This document shows positions 10,683 to 22,000 of a stretch of 64,000 nucleotides of DNA, piece by piece. Source of the DNA: Lottia gigantea (taxonomy: Eukaryota; Mollusca; Gastropoda; Lottiidae); the NCBI RefSeq assembly GCF_000327385.1, contig NW_008711042.1, positions 126,758 to 190,757 of the forward strand, read 5' to 3'. Under the pieces are notes generated by a model, which worked only from the letters and a program-made list of their open reading frames with translations, made no database searches and had not been told where the DNA came from. The first letter of the stretch is position 1; each line of letters begins with the position of its first letter. The position numbers and the translations under genes are program-made.

Positions 10683-13600
10683 TTATAAGATAGTACAACA
10701 ACATTGTTTGGGGTAATCCGGACAGTAGACCTTCCTCTCTTTACCATATACCCAGAACCTGAGATTATTATCATCCCAGCTATAGTGAACTTCTGTTACT
10801 GGTACTGCTCTTAGTTGTTGTCTCTGAAATAAAAATATTACTTATTCATAATATCACACGTGACTCGTGATTCCTGATCGTCTCCAAAATTGACAGTTAG
10901 CAGGAACAGCAGTATTACAAATAATAAACCCTAGTACTAACGATATAAACCACAAAACGAAACCCGAAACACAAAATAACATCTTGACAATACATTGGTT
11001 GCAGCAAAATGAACTTTACACACGAGGAATTGTATATATATATCAATATAAAGGAGGAAATATGTCATTATGAAAAATGATATCAGGTATCTAGAAGATA
11101 GAAGAGACAGCATACCCTGCCTGCCTAAACACACACCAAAATGGAAATTGAAAGAATTTCGTCAAGAATTGTATCTTGTAAATTGTTCTTTGCGTGAAGA
11201 CGTTTAAGAGTGTAATTAGAATGAGTATTTTTACTTCATTGAATTTGTTATTTAACAGCCACTTTCAAATATGGGTTCCCTTATTTTCATTTTTAAAATA
11301 CTTATATGAATAGAAAGTAGAGGTGTTCTAATGACTTGGAAAATACCAGTTTGTCTCACATGTCCATAATTAATTCATAAATTAACTAAATTAGAAGAGA
11401 ATTACCAGCAGAATTCCAATAAGTGACCGATCAAGAAAGGTCAAAAGTGTTTTTTTGTTTATCCAGTACACACATGGACATTTATGATTGGTTAAAACTC
11501 TTAATTATATGCAATAAGAACATGCCGATATGATTAAGAATGCATGATAATTCATTAGAAACACCAAATAATCAAATAGTTTGCTTAATTTGACACTAAA
11601 AAAATAAGGAAAACCATCTTTAGTCATTGTGATAAGATGTCATGATGGTTGCAATAACTGACAGATATAACTAGAATATTGCTATATCTTATGGTTAACA
11701 AAAATCCACTCTTATATCTCACCTGTTGGAGGTATTTTTCCGTCTGGAAAGCAGTTCTATGTTGATTACATAAATTATTAGAGCACTGGTTAATCTCGTC
11801 TAAAGGATAAGCTGATATGGGCCATACCTGAAAAAAGACATGGATATCATGGCTACAATGGTTTAACGAACACACGCATAAAGCTCTGTCGCAGAGAGAA
11901 ATTTATTTTGAACTTACCGGTAACATAACCTGTTCAAATACCACACTGCCCTGTACATCTCTTATTAATTCATCCGGGAGATCAGTTTTCTCTATGATAT
12001 GATCACCCTTGTGATTACAACTGAAAAAAACAACAAGAATAATAGCCATAGTGTTTTTTTCTAATCTTTTAGAAATTCCAGCTTTTCATATCCTAAGAAT
12101 TTTGAATTCAAATGCCAGTAGCAATAAATGTGCGCGTTATATTAAGTGCGCATTAGTCTCGAAAATATACAGTATATGACTTACTAAGTAACTTTCATTT
12201 GAATAAAACATTTTAAATTACAATAACCGTCACATTCTTTACACGTGACTCTTCCATCGCCACCACATCGATTACAACTGAAATATACAAATAATCAGGG
12301 GCAATAACTCATGGTTTGTATCGGTCTCATACACGCTGTCTGATAACTGTCAATTACAACTGTCAAACTTTCTACCAGTAAGAATCCAGACGTTATTAGA
12401 CAGCTGACAACTGTAAAAAATTGCTATCAAAGTCTCTAGAAATAGACAGCAAGTTAAAACTAAGATACATTCTAGTGAATTACAAGTTATAATGAAAACA
12501 TGGATGCTAATGACAGCAATTAGTTTCAACTTAACTTGTAACAGCTACAGTCTTATCTGATCTGATCGGCCGTTTAGATAAATGACCAATAGGCGAGTCA
12601 ATGCGTCGGTATAATTTTAAAGGTAATCTCCTAGCTAGATGAATGTTATCCGTTATAGAATATCGATTATATTTGTTCATCTAGGATTTCACCTTATCAA
12701 CCCAATCAGAGATGAGATGAGATGAATGGAGTTTTTTACGTCTTGCGTTTCTGCACCATCTCGGCTAATCAAGACGGGTGTGCAATGAGGGGAATTTTGC
12801 CAGGACAGTGGCATTGGCCTGCTCTTTTTCTGTCCATGGATCTTTAACGTGCACAGCCTGTAGCACACAGGACACCGGTTTATTGTCCCATCCGAATTTT
12901 CCATGTCAGCCTCTCTTACCTGCATCACTAAGATATTTCCTCATTTTACAATTTTTAAGATAAGGTTTACCTGACTCGTCCATCTCCGTGACACCGGAAA
13001 CACATGTCTTGATAGGACCCTCTCTCTGGGTCATGTCTCGTGACCCGACCATCCCCACCACAAGTATTACATCTGTTCTGACCCCAACCATGACACACAC
13101 GACATCGAACCCACCCACGGGCATCACACATGTGACAAGGCTGAAAGTGAAACACATGAAAAGTTATTGACAGTATAGGAAACAAGACAGATAGATCCAT
13201 CTTTTTTCAAAATGACAAAATTCTTAGGTTAAGACAAAGGTCATTCTCAATTCAGAACGTCCGAAACTATTTCATATTCATTTCTATTGATTGGAAAGGA
13301 ATTTGGGTTGAAACGATCATGGGCAAAACATTTACACGGATTGACAACACTCATATTTGCAATTGAGTAAATATGTGAGTGTGAAAGGCCCTTTCGCCAC
13401 AATCTATGCACGTTACAGATCCCTACAGAGTTGGATATTAGAAGAGCAAACGCAATAACGTTTTCCTGGAAGAACGCTGCCTATTTATATTTCATGTTTG
13501 AGGTACTGGATGAATGAATGAATGAATGAATGAATGAATGAATTAATGAATTAATGAATGAATGAATAAATGAATGAATGAATGAATGAATTAATGAATT

Positions 13601-15812
13601 AATGAATTAATGAATGAATGAATAAATGAATGAATGAATGAATGAATGAATTAATTAATTAATTAATTAATTAATTAATTAATTAATTAATTAATTAATT
13701 AATTAATTAATTAATTAATTAATTAATTACATGTATAATTAAATATATATTAAATTTTTGGAAATAGGAAAGTAAATTTGAACTCACCCGAACAGTGGCT
13801 GTGTGGGGTACCTCTAATAACTTGACATGATCATCAAACATACTGTCAGGGTTACAAGGTATAGCGAATGGGGGTGGGGGCATACCATTCTCCGGACCGT
13901 CAATCATTCCACCCCTAAATGGTTCATTAACATACCCAGTAGATCGCCCTTCACAAAAAGTTTCTAGGGTATACTGAAATGCATTAAATTATTCAAATAA
14001 GTACTCAAATCAAATAGAATCATAAGTTATATGACAATGATATTTTTGAATAAATTAAGACAATATAAAACAAATCTGAAACATTATTAAATCAAAATTA
14101 AATTAAACCAAATGGAGTGAAATATAAAAAATGAAATTTAAAATAATAAACTGAGAAAAAATTGAAACAAAAAATAAAATAAAAGAAAAATGAAATCAAA
14201 TAAAATAAAAAAAAGTAAAAATTAAAATATAAACGAAATAAAATAATATAAAATAACAGATTTATAATAAAATTGAGAAAAATTGAAACAAAAATGTAAA
14301 ATGAAATGAGTAAACAGAAGTTCCTGTATTTGTAAACTGATTATTAATATGTATATCTGATCTAATACAATGATATACTTACATGTAAGGCATTATGTGG
14401 AATAATTTTGTCTATAACCATTTCCTGAGCCGGGCCCTTACTGTAACAACAATTTTCACTGACGAACTGAAACATCGCCTCTCGACATTGCTGTTCATTT
14501 AATTCAGCTACACTGAAATTAATATTTAATATATTATCATAACAATATATCAGTGACGGAGGTTGTCTCCTGTCATCACGACAATTTGGCGAAAAGAGTG
14601 GCATTACACTGCTCATTTTCCATTTTTTGCATCTTTGAAATGGGCATACCAGCTGAAAGTTTCCACGGGCAGTAACTGGAAAATATTATATATGATGCTG
14701 TTTTCAGAACGGAGAGGAAATAAACTAAAATTTATTTTATGACTTACTCGTCAAACTGTACATGTGGTGGGTCACCTTGGGGAGGGGGAGGCGGCGGGGG
14801 TGGGGCCATGGGTGCCACTGAAAAAAAAAAGATGTTATAGAATTATTTTCAGGTTATATTTTTTTTTTCACAAATCATACTTTAGTCTAAGAAAATAGAT
14901 TTTTTTTAGCTGAGCCAATCAGTAATAGTGTTGACAGCTCACTGTCGAAATTTGAGCCTTCAAATCCATGTGTGTCCAGAATTATCTGCGTTTGAATGTT
15001 TAAATGATGACTCCTCATCTTAAGATACTCTGTGATATATAGTAAAGACATATATTGAAATAGCGAGTAAAAATCCTAGTTTGCTGAATACCATTCAGGA
15101 GTATATTTCATAGGTAAGTTGCAGTGGGCGTATATTATAGAAACAGATTTATATATTGTTCACCGAGCAGAGTTAGAAAAATTCAATAATTGATTACAAA
15201 TATTGATTGATTCTAAATATTGATTGATTATAAATATTGATTGATGCTAAATAAGGTGCCATTAAAATTGCACAAAAATATTCAAGAAATAAGATGAAAA
15301 AATAACTTACTCATTCCAAATCCTCCAACGTTCTGGTAACCTTGTAACATGGGCATTCCCTGCATTGAGGGTGGAGGCATGGGTTGTTGTGGGGGCATTT
15401 CCGGTCCACCCATTATTGGTGGTCCTTGTCCCTGTCTGAAATCTGGTGGTGGAGGACCACCCATCCCTGGCTGCCATCCTGAAAAACGTAAAAAAGTTAG
15501 ACGTGAATCGTTACAGGGTCAGTAAAGGCCCCATTTCATTTCTACGAAATGACAAAAAATTATGATTTTTATAAAAAAAAAACATTCCCCCAAATTGTGT
15601 CAGAATGTTTCTTCTATCTAATCGATTAAAGCACACCATGTTGCGATTACGTATCGTATTTCGGATATACAATCCTCATCATGAAAGCTAATAGAAGTTG
15701 AATATATGCGTTTGAGCAAAATAAGCGAGCTCACTGGACAGGGGAGAATCTTTAGACTTAAACTTACTTTGTGGTGGTGCTGGACCTGGAGCACCGGGTT
15801 GTTGTTGAAACA
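10683..15812 (-). CDS. SSUH2: Protein SSUH2 homologue
   Basis: The family has a DnaJ-like Cys-rich zinc domain; the human member is linked to odontogenesis, but its molecular role is poorly defined. Coding exons (minus, transcription order) are 15812-15768, 15478-15311, 14817-14748, 14512-14383, 13973-13788, 13140-12971, 12277-12185, 12020-11918, 11827-11723 and 10823-10683. Phases match and all have GT-AG borders. The N-terminal 100 residues are Pro/Gly/Met-rich and disordered (a PPPPPPPP run in exon 3). A conserved domain (AELNEQQCREAM) follows. Next comes the Cys-rich region, with CHMC, CRVC, CNTCGGDGRV, CFRCHGDGRV and CNRCGGDGRVTCKEC, which matches the DnaJ CxxCxGxG pattern. The product ends CCCTIL. 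The first exon shown starts in phase (x|TG), so the true start lies upstream. A donor at 16,358-16,363 would create a split A|TG start, giving 403 aa. The identity is firm; the 5' end is not. Confidence 0.88.
12713..12945 (-). mobile_element. SINE copy, 5' truncated, in SSUH2 intron
   Basis: Read on the minus strand it carries the family's 'GCTGACATGG' and 'ACGTTAAAGATCC' body and the end 'AAAACTCCATTCATCTCATC'. The copy lies in the intron just downstream of the exon at 12971-13140; its truncated head ends about 25-30 bp from that exon's splice donor. Confidence 0.75.
13507..13731. repeat. Compound (GAAT)n/(TTAA)n microsatellite
   Basis: GAAT units with interspersed TTAA and TAAA variants run to about 13,650, then about 20 perfect AATT units run to 13,731. 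The array lies in an SSUH2 intron, about 55 bp from the donor of the exon at 13788-13973. Confidence 0.95.
14866..15240. mobile_element. MITE family M2, decayed copy in SSUH2 intron
   Basis: It shares with 34,037-34,351 the ordered blocks 'AATCATACTTTAGTCTAAG', 'AATCAGTAATAGTGTT', 'AATTTGAGCCTTC', 'GATCCATGTGTGT' (here AATCCATG) and 'GATACTCTGTGATATATAG'. The terminal GGGACAGG repeats are missing. Three short 'AATATTGATTGAT' repeats follow at 15,180-15,245. Confidence 0.65.
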
Positions 15813-18068
15813 CTGAAAAAAGTCCAAAATATGATGGTTATTATCGAAATTTTCGGATAGTTAATGGTCTTCAAATGTAATGTACAAGCAGAAGCGATGG
15901 CGGTTGGGGGATTGACATTAAGCTCGCGATAGTGAGCTCACCCACAAACCAGAACAGATTACTCGGGAGTCTCCCAAATCACGGTAAACGACTTCAGACA
16001 AAAAGTCATGATTGCGTCAATTATGAACCTAAGGTTGTTGAAATCGAATCATCTCTCCACATCATTTTTACTCTTCTGATTCGTCAGACAAATGGACAAA
16101 TGGGCTAGGCCTACAGCGGAAAGAAAGGGGGGGGGGGGGTATTTTCATAACCAAACAGAGGGAATTTATTTTCTGTAAGATAAAGACCCGTCTATCTTTT
16201 GGTCTTTTAACTACCACCCACAAGATCTAGACTTCTAAAATAGTCTTTGACTAGGCTTCAGTATGGTGCCATATTTAAGACAGGTACTCTCAATAAGCCG
16301 TGACTTTTAGAATCCATTCATTAAAACGGTAAAAATTGAAATAGACCAAAAAAGGTGACTTACTTGTTATATGGATATTCAATGATCGGTAACAAAAATC
16401 AATATGTATAGAACTAGCCTATTGCTTAATCAAACTGGTTGCTAAGGGTCGGCCATATTGTTTTCAGCCAGGCTTATAAACACTAACTATACACACGTAA
16501 TCTAATAATCCCTTTTCCCTATATCCATATAGTTTGATTTAAATACTAGGCGCTATTGTTTACTCTAATAATGGACTTTAATATGACCGTATATAAATAG
16601 GTATGGATCGTGAAAGTGGTGCACCCTACTAAACTATCGGGGATTCTGTCTTCCAGTTGGTTCTTGAGCAAACCTCTTGACAATAACAATATGTTACAAC
16701 GCTTCCGGGATTAAGCGTCAAATTACTTTTGGTCGAATTGTGTATAGGCCTAATAAGGAACAATAACTTATTCAGTAGCTATTTACTGGTGGATCGATTG
16801 GAATTATGAGAAAAGATAACTTGTTCAGTAACCATTTACAAGGCTATTTGAACGATGATTTCTGCAGTAGCGACTTAATAGCTGGGTCGACTAAAATAAT
16901 GAGGAAATGTTAAGCCTACTTAGCCTACTCAGAACCCATTTACAGCTGGGTCGTATTGAATGATGATTGACGCGACTTACTCAGTACCCACTTTACAACT
17001 GCGAATTGCGTAGGCCAAATGAGGAAAGATAACTCATTCAATAACCATAAACAAAATAAATTCCCTTTTCCGAAGCTAAAGTAGGGCCTACGATTGGTAA
17101 AAAACATGGAGCATCTGTCCCTTTAACCAACCCTATCAACTACATAATGATGATAATAATAACGTCTAAATTTATTAATGATAACTTCTAAATTTATATA
17201 AATAACTGTGAAATACAATACCAAATATCACAGTTATACAATATTATTATATAAATCAATAAATATTGAAACTTTGCAGATAAAATGTTAAATTTATCCC
17301 ATACCATATCGTATGGTGGCATGATTAGCGTTAGACCTACCAAGCACTAATTCACAGCTAGGGCTGAATAATGAAGATGTGGAAAATCCTCATTAAACAG
17401 AGCCTATTTCCTTACTCTAATCCAGCCGACAACTTACTCAGTTACTGTCAAAATATCCATCAGAGGCTAGAATAGAGGCAGATGTTTCAGACTTCCTTAT
17501 GAGGTGTCTCCTTACTTCTTTTATTATACAATACATAATACATAATGGCTACATTCAATTCTATTTATCAAGTGGTTGAATTAATAGTTGTGATATTTGA
17601 ACGAACGAACGAACGAACGAATGAATGAATGAATGAATGAATGAATCTATAATATTTGATCTTTATTTATGACAGTTTTTTTGCCCTGGTTTTTATCTAA
17701 AAGATTATAAATCTCGTCTAATCACCCTACGGCTGGTGTAGATAATCGATATTGATTTGAAGCGCTGATTAGTAACTTACGTATTATAATCGCGTTTATT
17801 CTATGTGTTAACAGATTGGACTAATAAAGGCGGACAACGTAATGCAGTGGACAATGAGAGACATGATTATGTTTAGGACCAGATGTAGCGCTAGTGAGAC
17901 ATTTACCCCTACACCTTTAAAATGATACTCTGTACCCCCACCCCTCACTTGTTTCCAAGAAATTTTGTCCAAAACATGTGACAGAATGCAGCAAAGAAAG
18001 TTTATATTATAAAACATTTTTAAGAGACAGTTATATATTATATAGACCTACAATAATAAAATATTTTC
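15813..18068. other. Region upstream of SSUH2: 5' exon(s) not located
   Basis: A poly-G tract lies near 16,125-16,138. Minus-strand GTAAGT donors at 16,358-16,363 and near 16,975 and 17,432 could end 5' exons of SSUH2. About 16,740-17,060 holds four or five degenerate units of about 75 bp with 'TCAGTAACCATTTACA' and 'GCTGGGTCG', which resemble reversed pieces of repeat family B. A (GAAC)n(GAAT)n microsatellite lies at 17,602-17,647. No complete gene is seen. Confidence 0.5.
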
Positions 18069-18602
18069 TCAATACATCAATTGTAGAGCAATATAGAAAT
18101 ACCACTGTTAAAATAGTGCTCAATACATCAATTGTAGAGTGATATAGAAATACCACTGTTAAAATAGTGCTCAATACATCAATTGTAGAGTGATATGGAA
18201 ATACCACTGTTAAAATAGTGCTCAGTACATCAATTGTAGAGTGATATAGAAATACCACTGTTAAAATAGTGCTCAATACATCAATTGTAGAGTGATATAG
18301 AAATACCACTGTTAAAATAGTGCTCAATACATCAATTGTAGAGCGATATAGAAATACCACTGTTAAAATAGTGCTCAATACATCAATTGTAGAGTGATAT
18401 AGAAATACCACTGTTAAAATAGTACTCAATACATCAATTGTAGAGTGATATAGAAATACCACTGTTAAAATAGTGCTCAATACATCAATTGTAGAGTGAT
18501 ATAGAAATACCACTGTTAAAATAGTACTCAAAACATCAATTGTAGAGTGATATAGAAATACCACTGTTAAAATAGTACTCAATACATCAATTTGTAGAGC
18601 AA
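18069..18602. repeat. 51-bp minisatellite, about 10.5 copies
   Basis: The core is 'CAATACATCAATTGTAGAG' followed by 'TGATATAGAAATACCACTG' and 'TTAAAATAGTGCT'. Copies differ by only a few substitutions, so the array is young or homogenised. As 51 is a multiple of three, the minus strand stays open throughout as a 17-residue hydrophobic repeat (183 codons from 18,582 to 18,031). I do not call it a gene. It lies in the SSUH2/MFSD5 divergent interval, about 460 bp upstream of MFSD5. Confidence 0.95.
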
Positions 18603-19061
18603 TAAAGGTCTATATAAGCCACCGTAGATCAAAACATCTGCCCTTATACCAGGATCTGAAAAGTCGGACTACCGTATAGAAGTCAATGAACCTAAACGTG
18701 TTGGTTACTATTATTAAGAACAGACTCTTAAAAGCCTTGCAATAACTATTGTATAGATTTTAATTTAAAAAAATTAAGGGTGTGGGTTATTTAAAACGAA
18801 TCCAAACAAGTTTTATCTAGCTATGCACCAGTGATTTTTACCATTGAATTATAAATTAAGTTATATTCATAACTCTATGTTCAGTCAGTTTATTCCATAG
18901 AAATATTAGTTGTCTGAGTCCGGTGTTTTAAGAGTAACGTCCCTTTGACCCAATGGCAACTCGAGCATAATAAATTGAACTGAAAGTATTAAATAATTCA
19001 CAATCGATGGACTTAGAATAAACCCACAACAGATGTTCAAGTGAACACGTAACTTTTAAAA
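18603..19061 (+). promoter_or_regulatory. Upstream/promoter region of MFSD5
   Basis: This stretch lies between the minisatellite and the MFSD5 start codon and must hold its 5' UTR and probably its core promoter. No TATA box or initiator could be assigned with confidence. Confidence 0.35.
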
Positions 19062-22000
19062 ATGAATATCTTTCTACTGGGATTCTGGATTTTATGTGTC
19101 GTCTGTGCTGTTTTGTTTTTGTACACAAGATCGACTTTGTCACCTGTAAACAATGCAAGCTTCTCCAACTTTCAAAGATCGTATTTGGTGGTGTATTTAC
19201 TGGCAATGGGTAGGTATTTCATTTTGTTTTAATTATTTGGTCTTATAATGTTAAAGGTTAATCAATTTATTGACTTATCAATTAATTTTCAATGGCAACA
19301 TCAATTGTTTTTATACACAAGGTGTGTACTAGACCGAATAAGGATTCAGGTGGGCACTATTACACCAAAGAATGTGAGCACCCCAAGCAAGTGCACCCTA
19401 ATCACCCAATTGATGTAGATCTAGGTACTTGTCTTTTTACTCAGTGCTTTGGATAGTTTAAAAAAAAGACTATAAATACACAGTCAAACGCAATGCTTTA
19501 ATGAATGTTAATGACCTCAAGCGTGACAACCTAACCTTGCTTATGGCCTTCAGAAAATTGGCAGAGAATAATTTAATAATTTTCATTTAGTCCATGTTAT
19601 GGACTGAGACAGCCAATCAATTCACTGACGGCCTAATGAAAATGGCAGAGAACAAATTTCATTATTTTCACTACTCATGGATCAATCTAAAGTGTGCTAT
19701 AAATACACATAACTAGGCTTTGACACTGATGGACTTTAGTGTGAATATGTTATTCTATGCGTGAAGTGCAAATTTGATCTATTTCAACCCACATTAAGTT
19801 GACAATTCAACCATAAATTTGTACAGTGTAGACAGAGGGGCTAAAATCACATCTTTAGACTTCAATTTGAGTTGACTGCATTAAGACCAGTTTATACTTC
19901 GCTAAGCAAAGCACAGGATTTTCTTCGCTTAAGCATAGCAAGCTTCAAAGCTCAGTAAAGTGAAGTTTCACTTTCACTGTACCATCACAAGTTCATTTTG
20001 AATCTTGGCGAAGGAGTAGGATGTGGTCATAGTTCTTTTCTTCACCATGGATGAAAGACAGGCGAAACAAACAAACTGGTGTTGACAGATTTGTCTTGAC
20101 ATTGTGAAGCTAAGATAAAGTTAAGAAGTCCTCTTGACAATTTTTACCTATTTTTCAGCTGGGGACTGGTTACAGGGACCACATGTCTATGCCTTGTATG
20201 AAAACTATGGAATGACTCCCCATCAGATTGATCGATTGTTTGTAGCAGGATTTGGTTCCAGTATGATGTTTGGTACCATTGTTGGTTCTTTTGCTGATAA
20301 ATAGTAAGTACTCGGTAATAATATTTTGGGAGACTTACCCACCTCTACATGGCTGGCTTTAAACCTTTTTTCAAACCCTCTTATCAACAGCAAGATAGAC
20401 CATGAATCACTAAATACCATGATATTTACTGTAATATAATATATATTATCTCTGATCATTTGCAAGTGGATATTTTATCCAAAATTATGCTTTTGTAAGC
20501 TTCTTTTCCTGAAGTATATATTTAGACAACTCGACCGACAGCTGAAATTGAGCTCTATCAGCTGGTAAAGTAAATATTTAGATGACTATACAGATAGCTG
20601 AAATTGAGCTCTATCAGCTGGTAAAGTAAATATTTAGATGACTATACAGATAGCTGAAATAGAGTTCTATCAGCTGGTAAAGTAAATATTTAGATGACTA
20701 TACAGATAGCTGAAATTGAGCTCTATCAGCTGGTAAAGTAAATATTTAGACAACTATACAGATAGCTGAAATTGAGCTCTATCAGCCGGTAAAGTAAATA
20801 TTAAGACGACTAGATACTGATCGCTGAAATTGAGCTCTATCAGCTGGTAAAGTAAATATTTAGATGACTATACAGATAGCTGAAATTGAGCTCTATCATC
20901 TGGTAAAGTAAATATTTAGATGACTATACAGATAGCTGAAATTGAGCTCTATCAGCTGGTAAAGTAAATATTTAGATGACTATACAGATAGCTGAAATTG
21001 AGCTCTATCAGCTGGTAAAGTAAATATTTAGATGACTATACAGATAGCTGAAATTGAGCTCTATTGGCTGGTAAAGTAAATATTTAGACAACGATACAGA
21101 TAGCTGAAATTGAGCTCTATCATCTGGTAAAGTAAATATTTAGACAACTATACAGATAGCTGAAATTGAGCTCTATCATCTGGTAAAGTAAATATTTAGA
21201 CAACTTTACAGGTGCTGACACTAAGCTTTCAATTAATATTTAGAGTAGTATATCCGTGTTTTATTAATTTGATTACTGTTTATATTTCAGTGGGAGAAAA
21301 ACAAACTGTATTTTATATGGTGTATTGTATGGATTGGCCTGTATCACAAAGGTAGGTAGAAATATTTCTAAGAACATGACATCTTCATAATATCAAGCTT
21401 TTACAACTTTGTCTTTTACCTTGACTGCAATAGTCACCTTTTTGGTTGGAGTGTATGATAGGAAATACAGCCAATTAGCGGCTGTAAAAAATAAGCCATC
21501 TTCCTGATTGGCTGTGTTCTCTGGCATACTATCCAATCAAATCGCTACATTCTGTGATACAAGACTATTATTGTAGTCAAGGTATTGGACAAAGATTGTA
21601 ATAGCTTGAGTTTGTGAAGATGAAAACATGACTAAACACAATTTATGGATGACCATCACTGCAAATAATGATCATAAAATGTGTTATGTTCTTTTTTTTC
21701 CGAACTCTAAAATGCTATTAACAGTGGCTCTTTTCTCATTGGGAGTCAAGAGTTACAACCATTTTGTCTGTGAAAGGGGAATTTGCCAGTTTCATGGGAA
21801 TTGTAACTTAATTATTTATACTAGTGTTCTACAACATATTGATTTTTATATAAATACACAAAAAATATCATTCGTCTCACCAACTCTTAACTTTATATGG
21901 TGAAAAAGAATGATAGAAATGAACAAACTGTTAATTGACATATAAAGTCATGGTCCGAAAGAAGATGAAGCATGTTTTACCTACGGGTATATTATACCGG

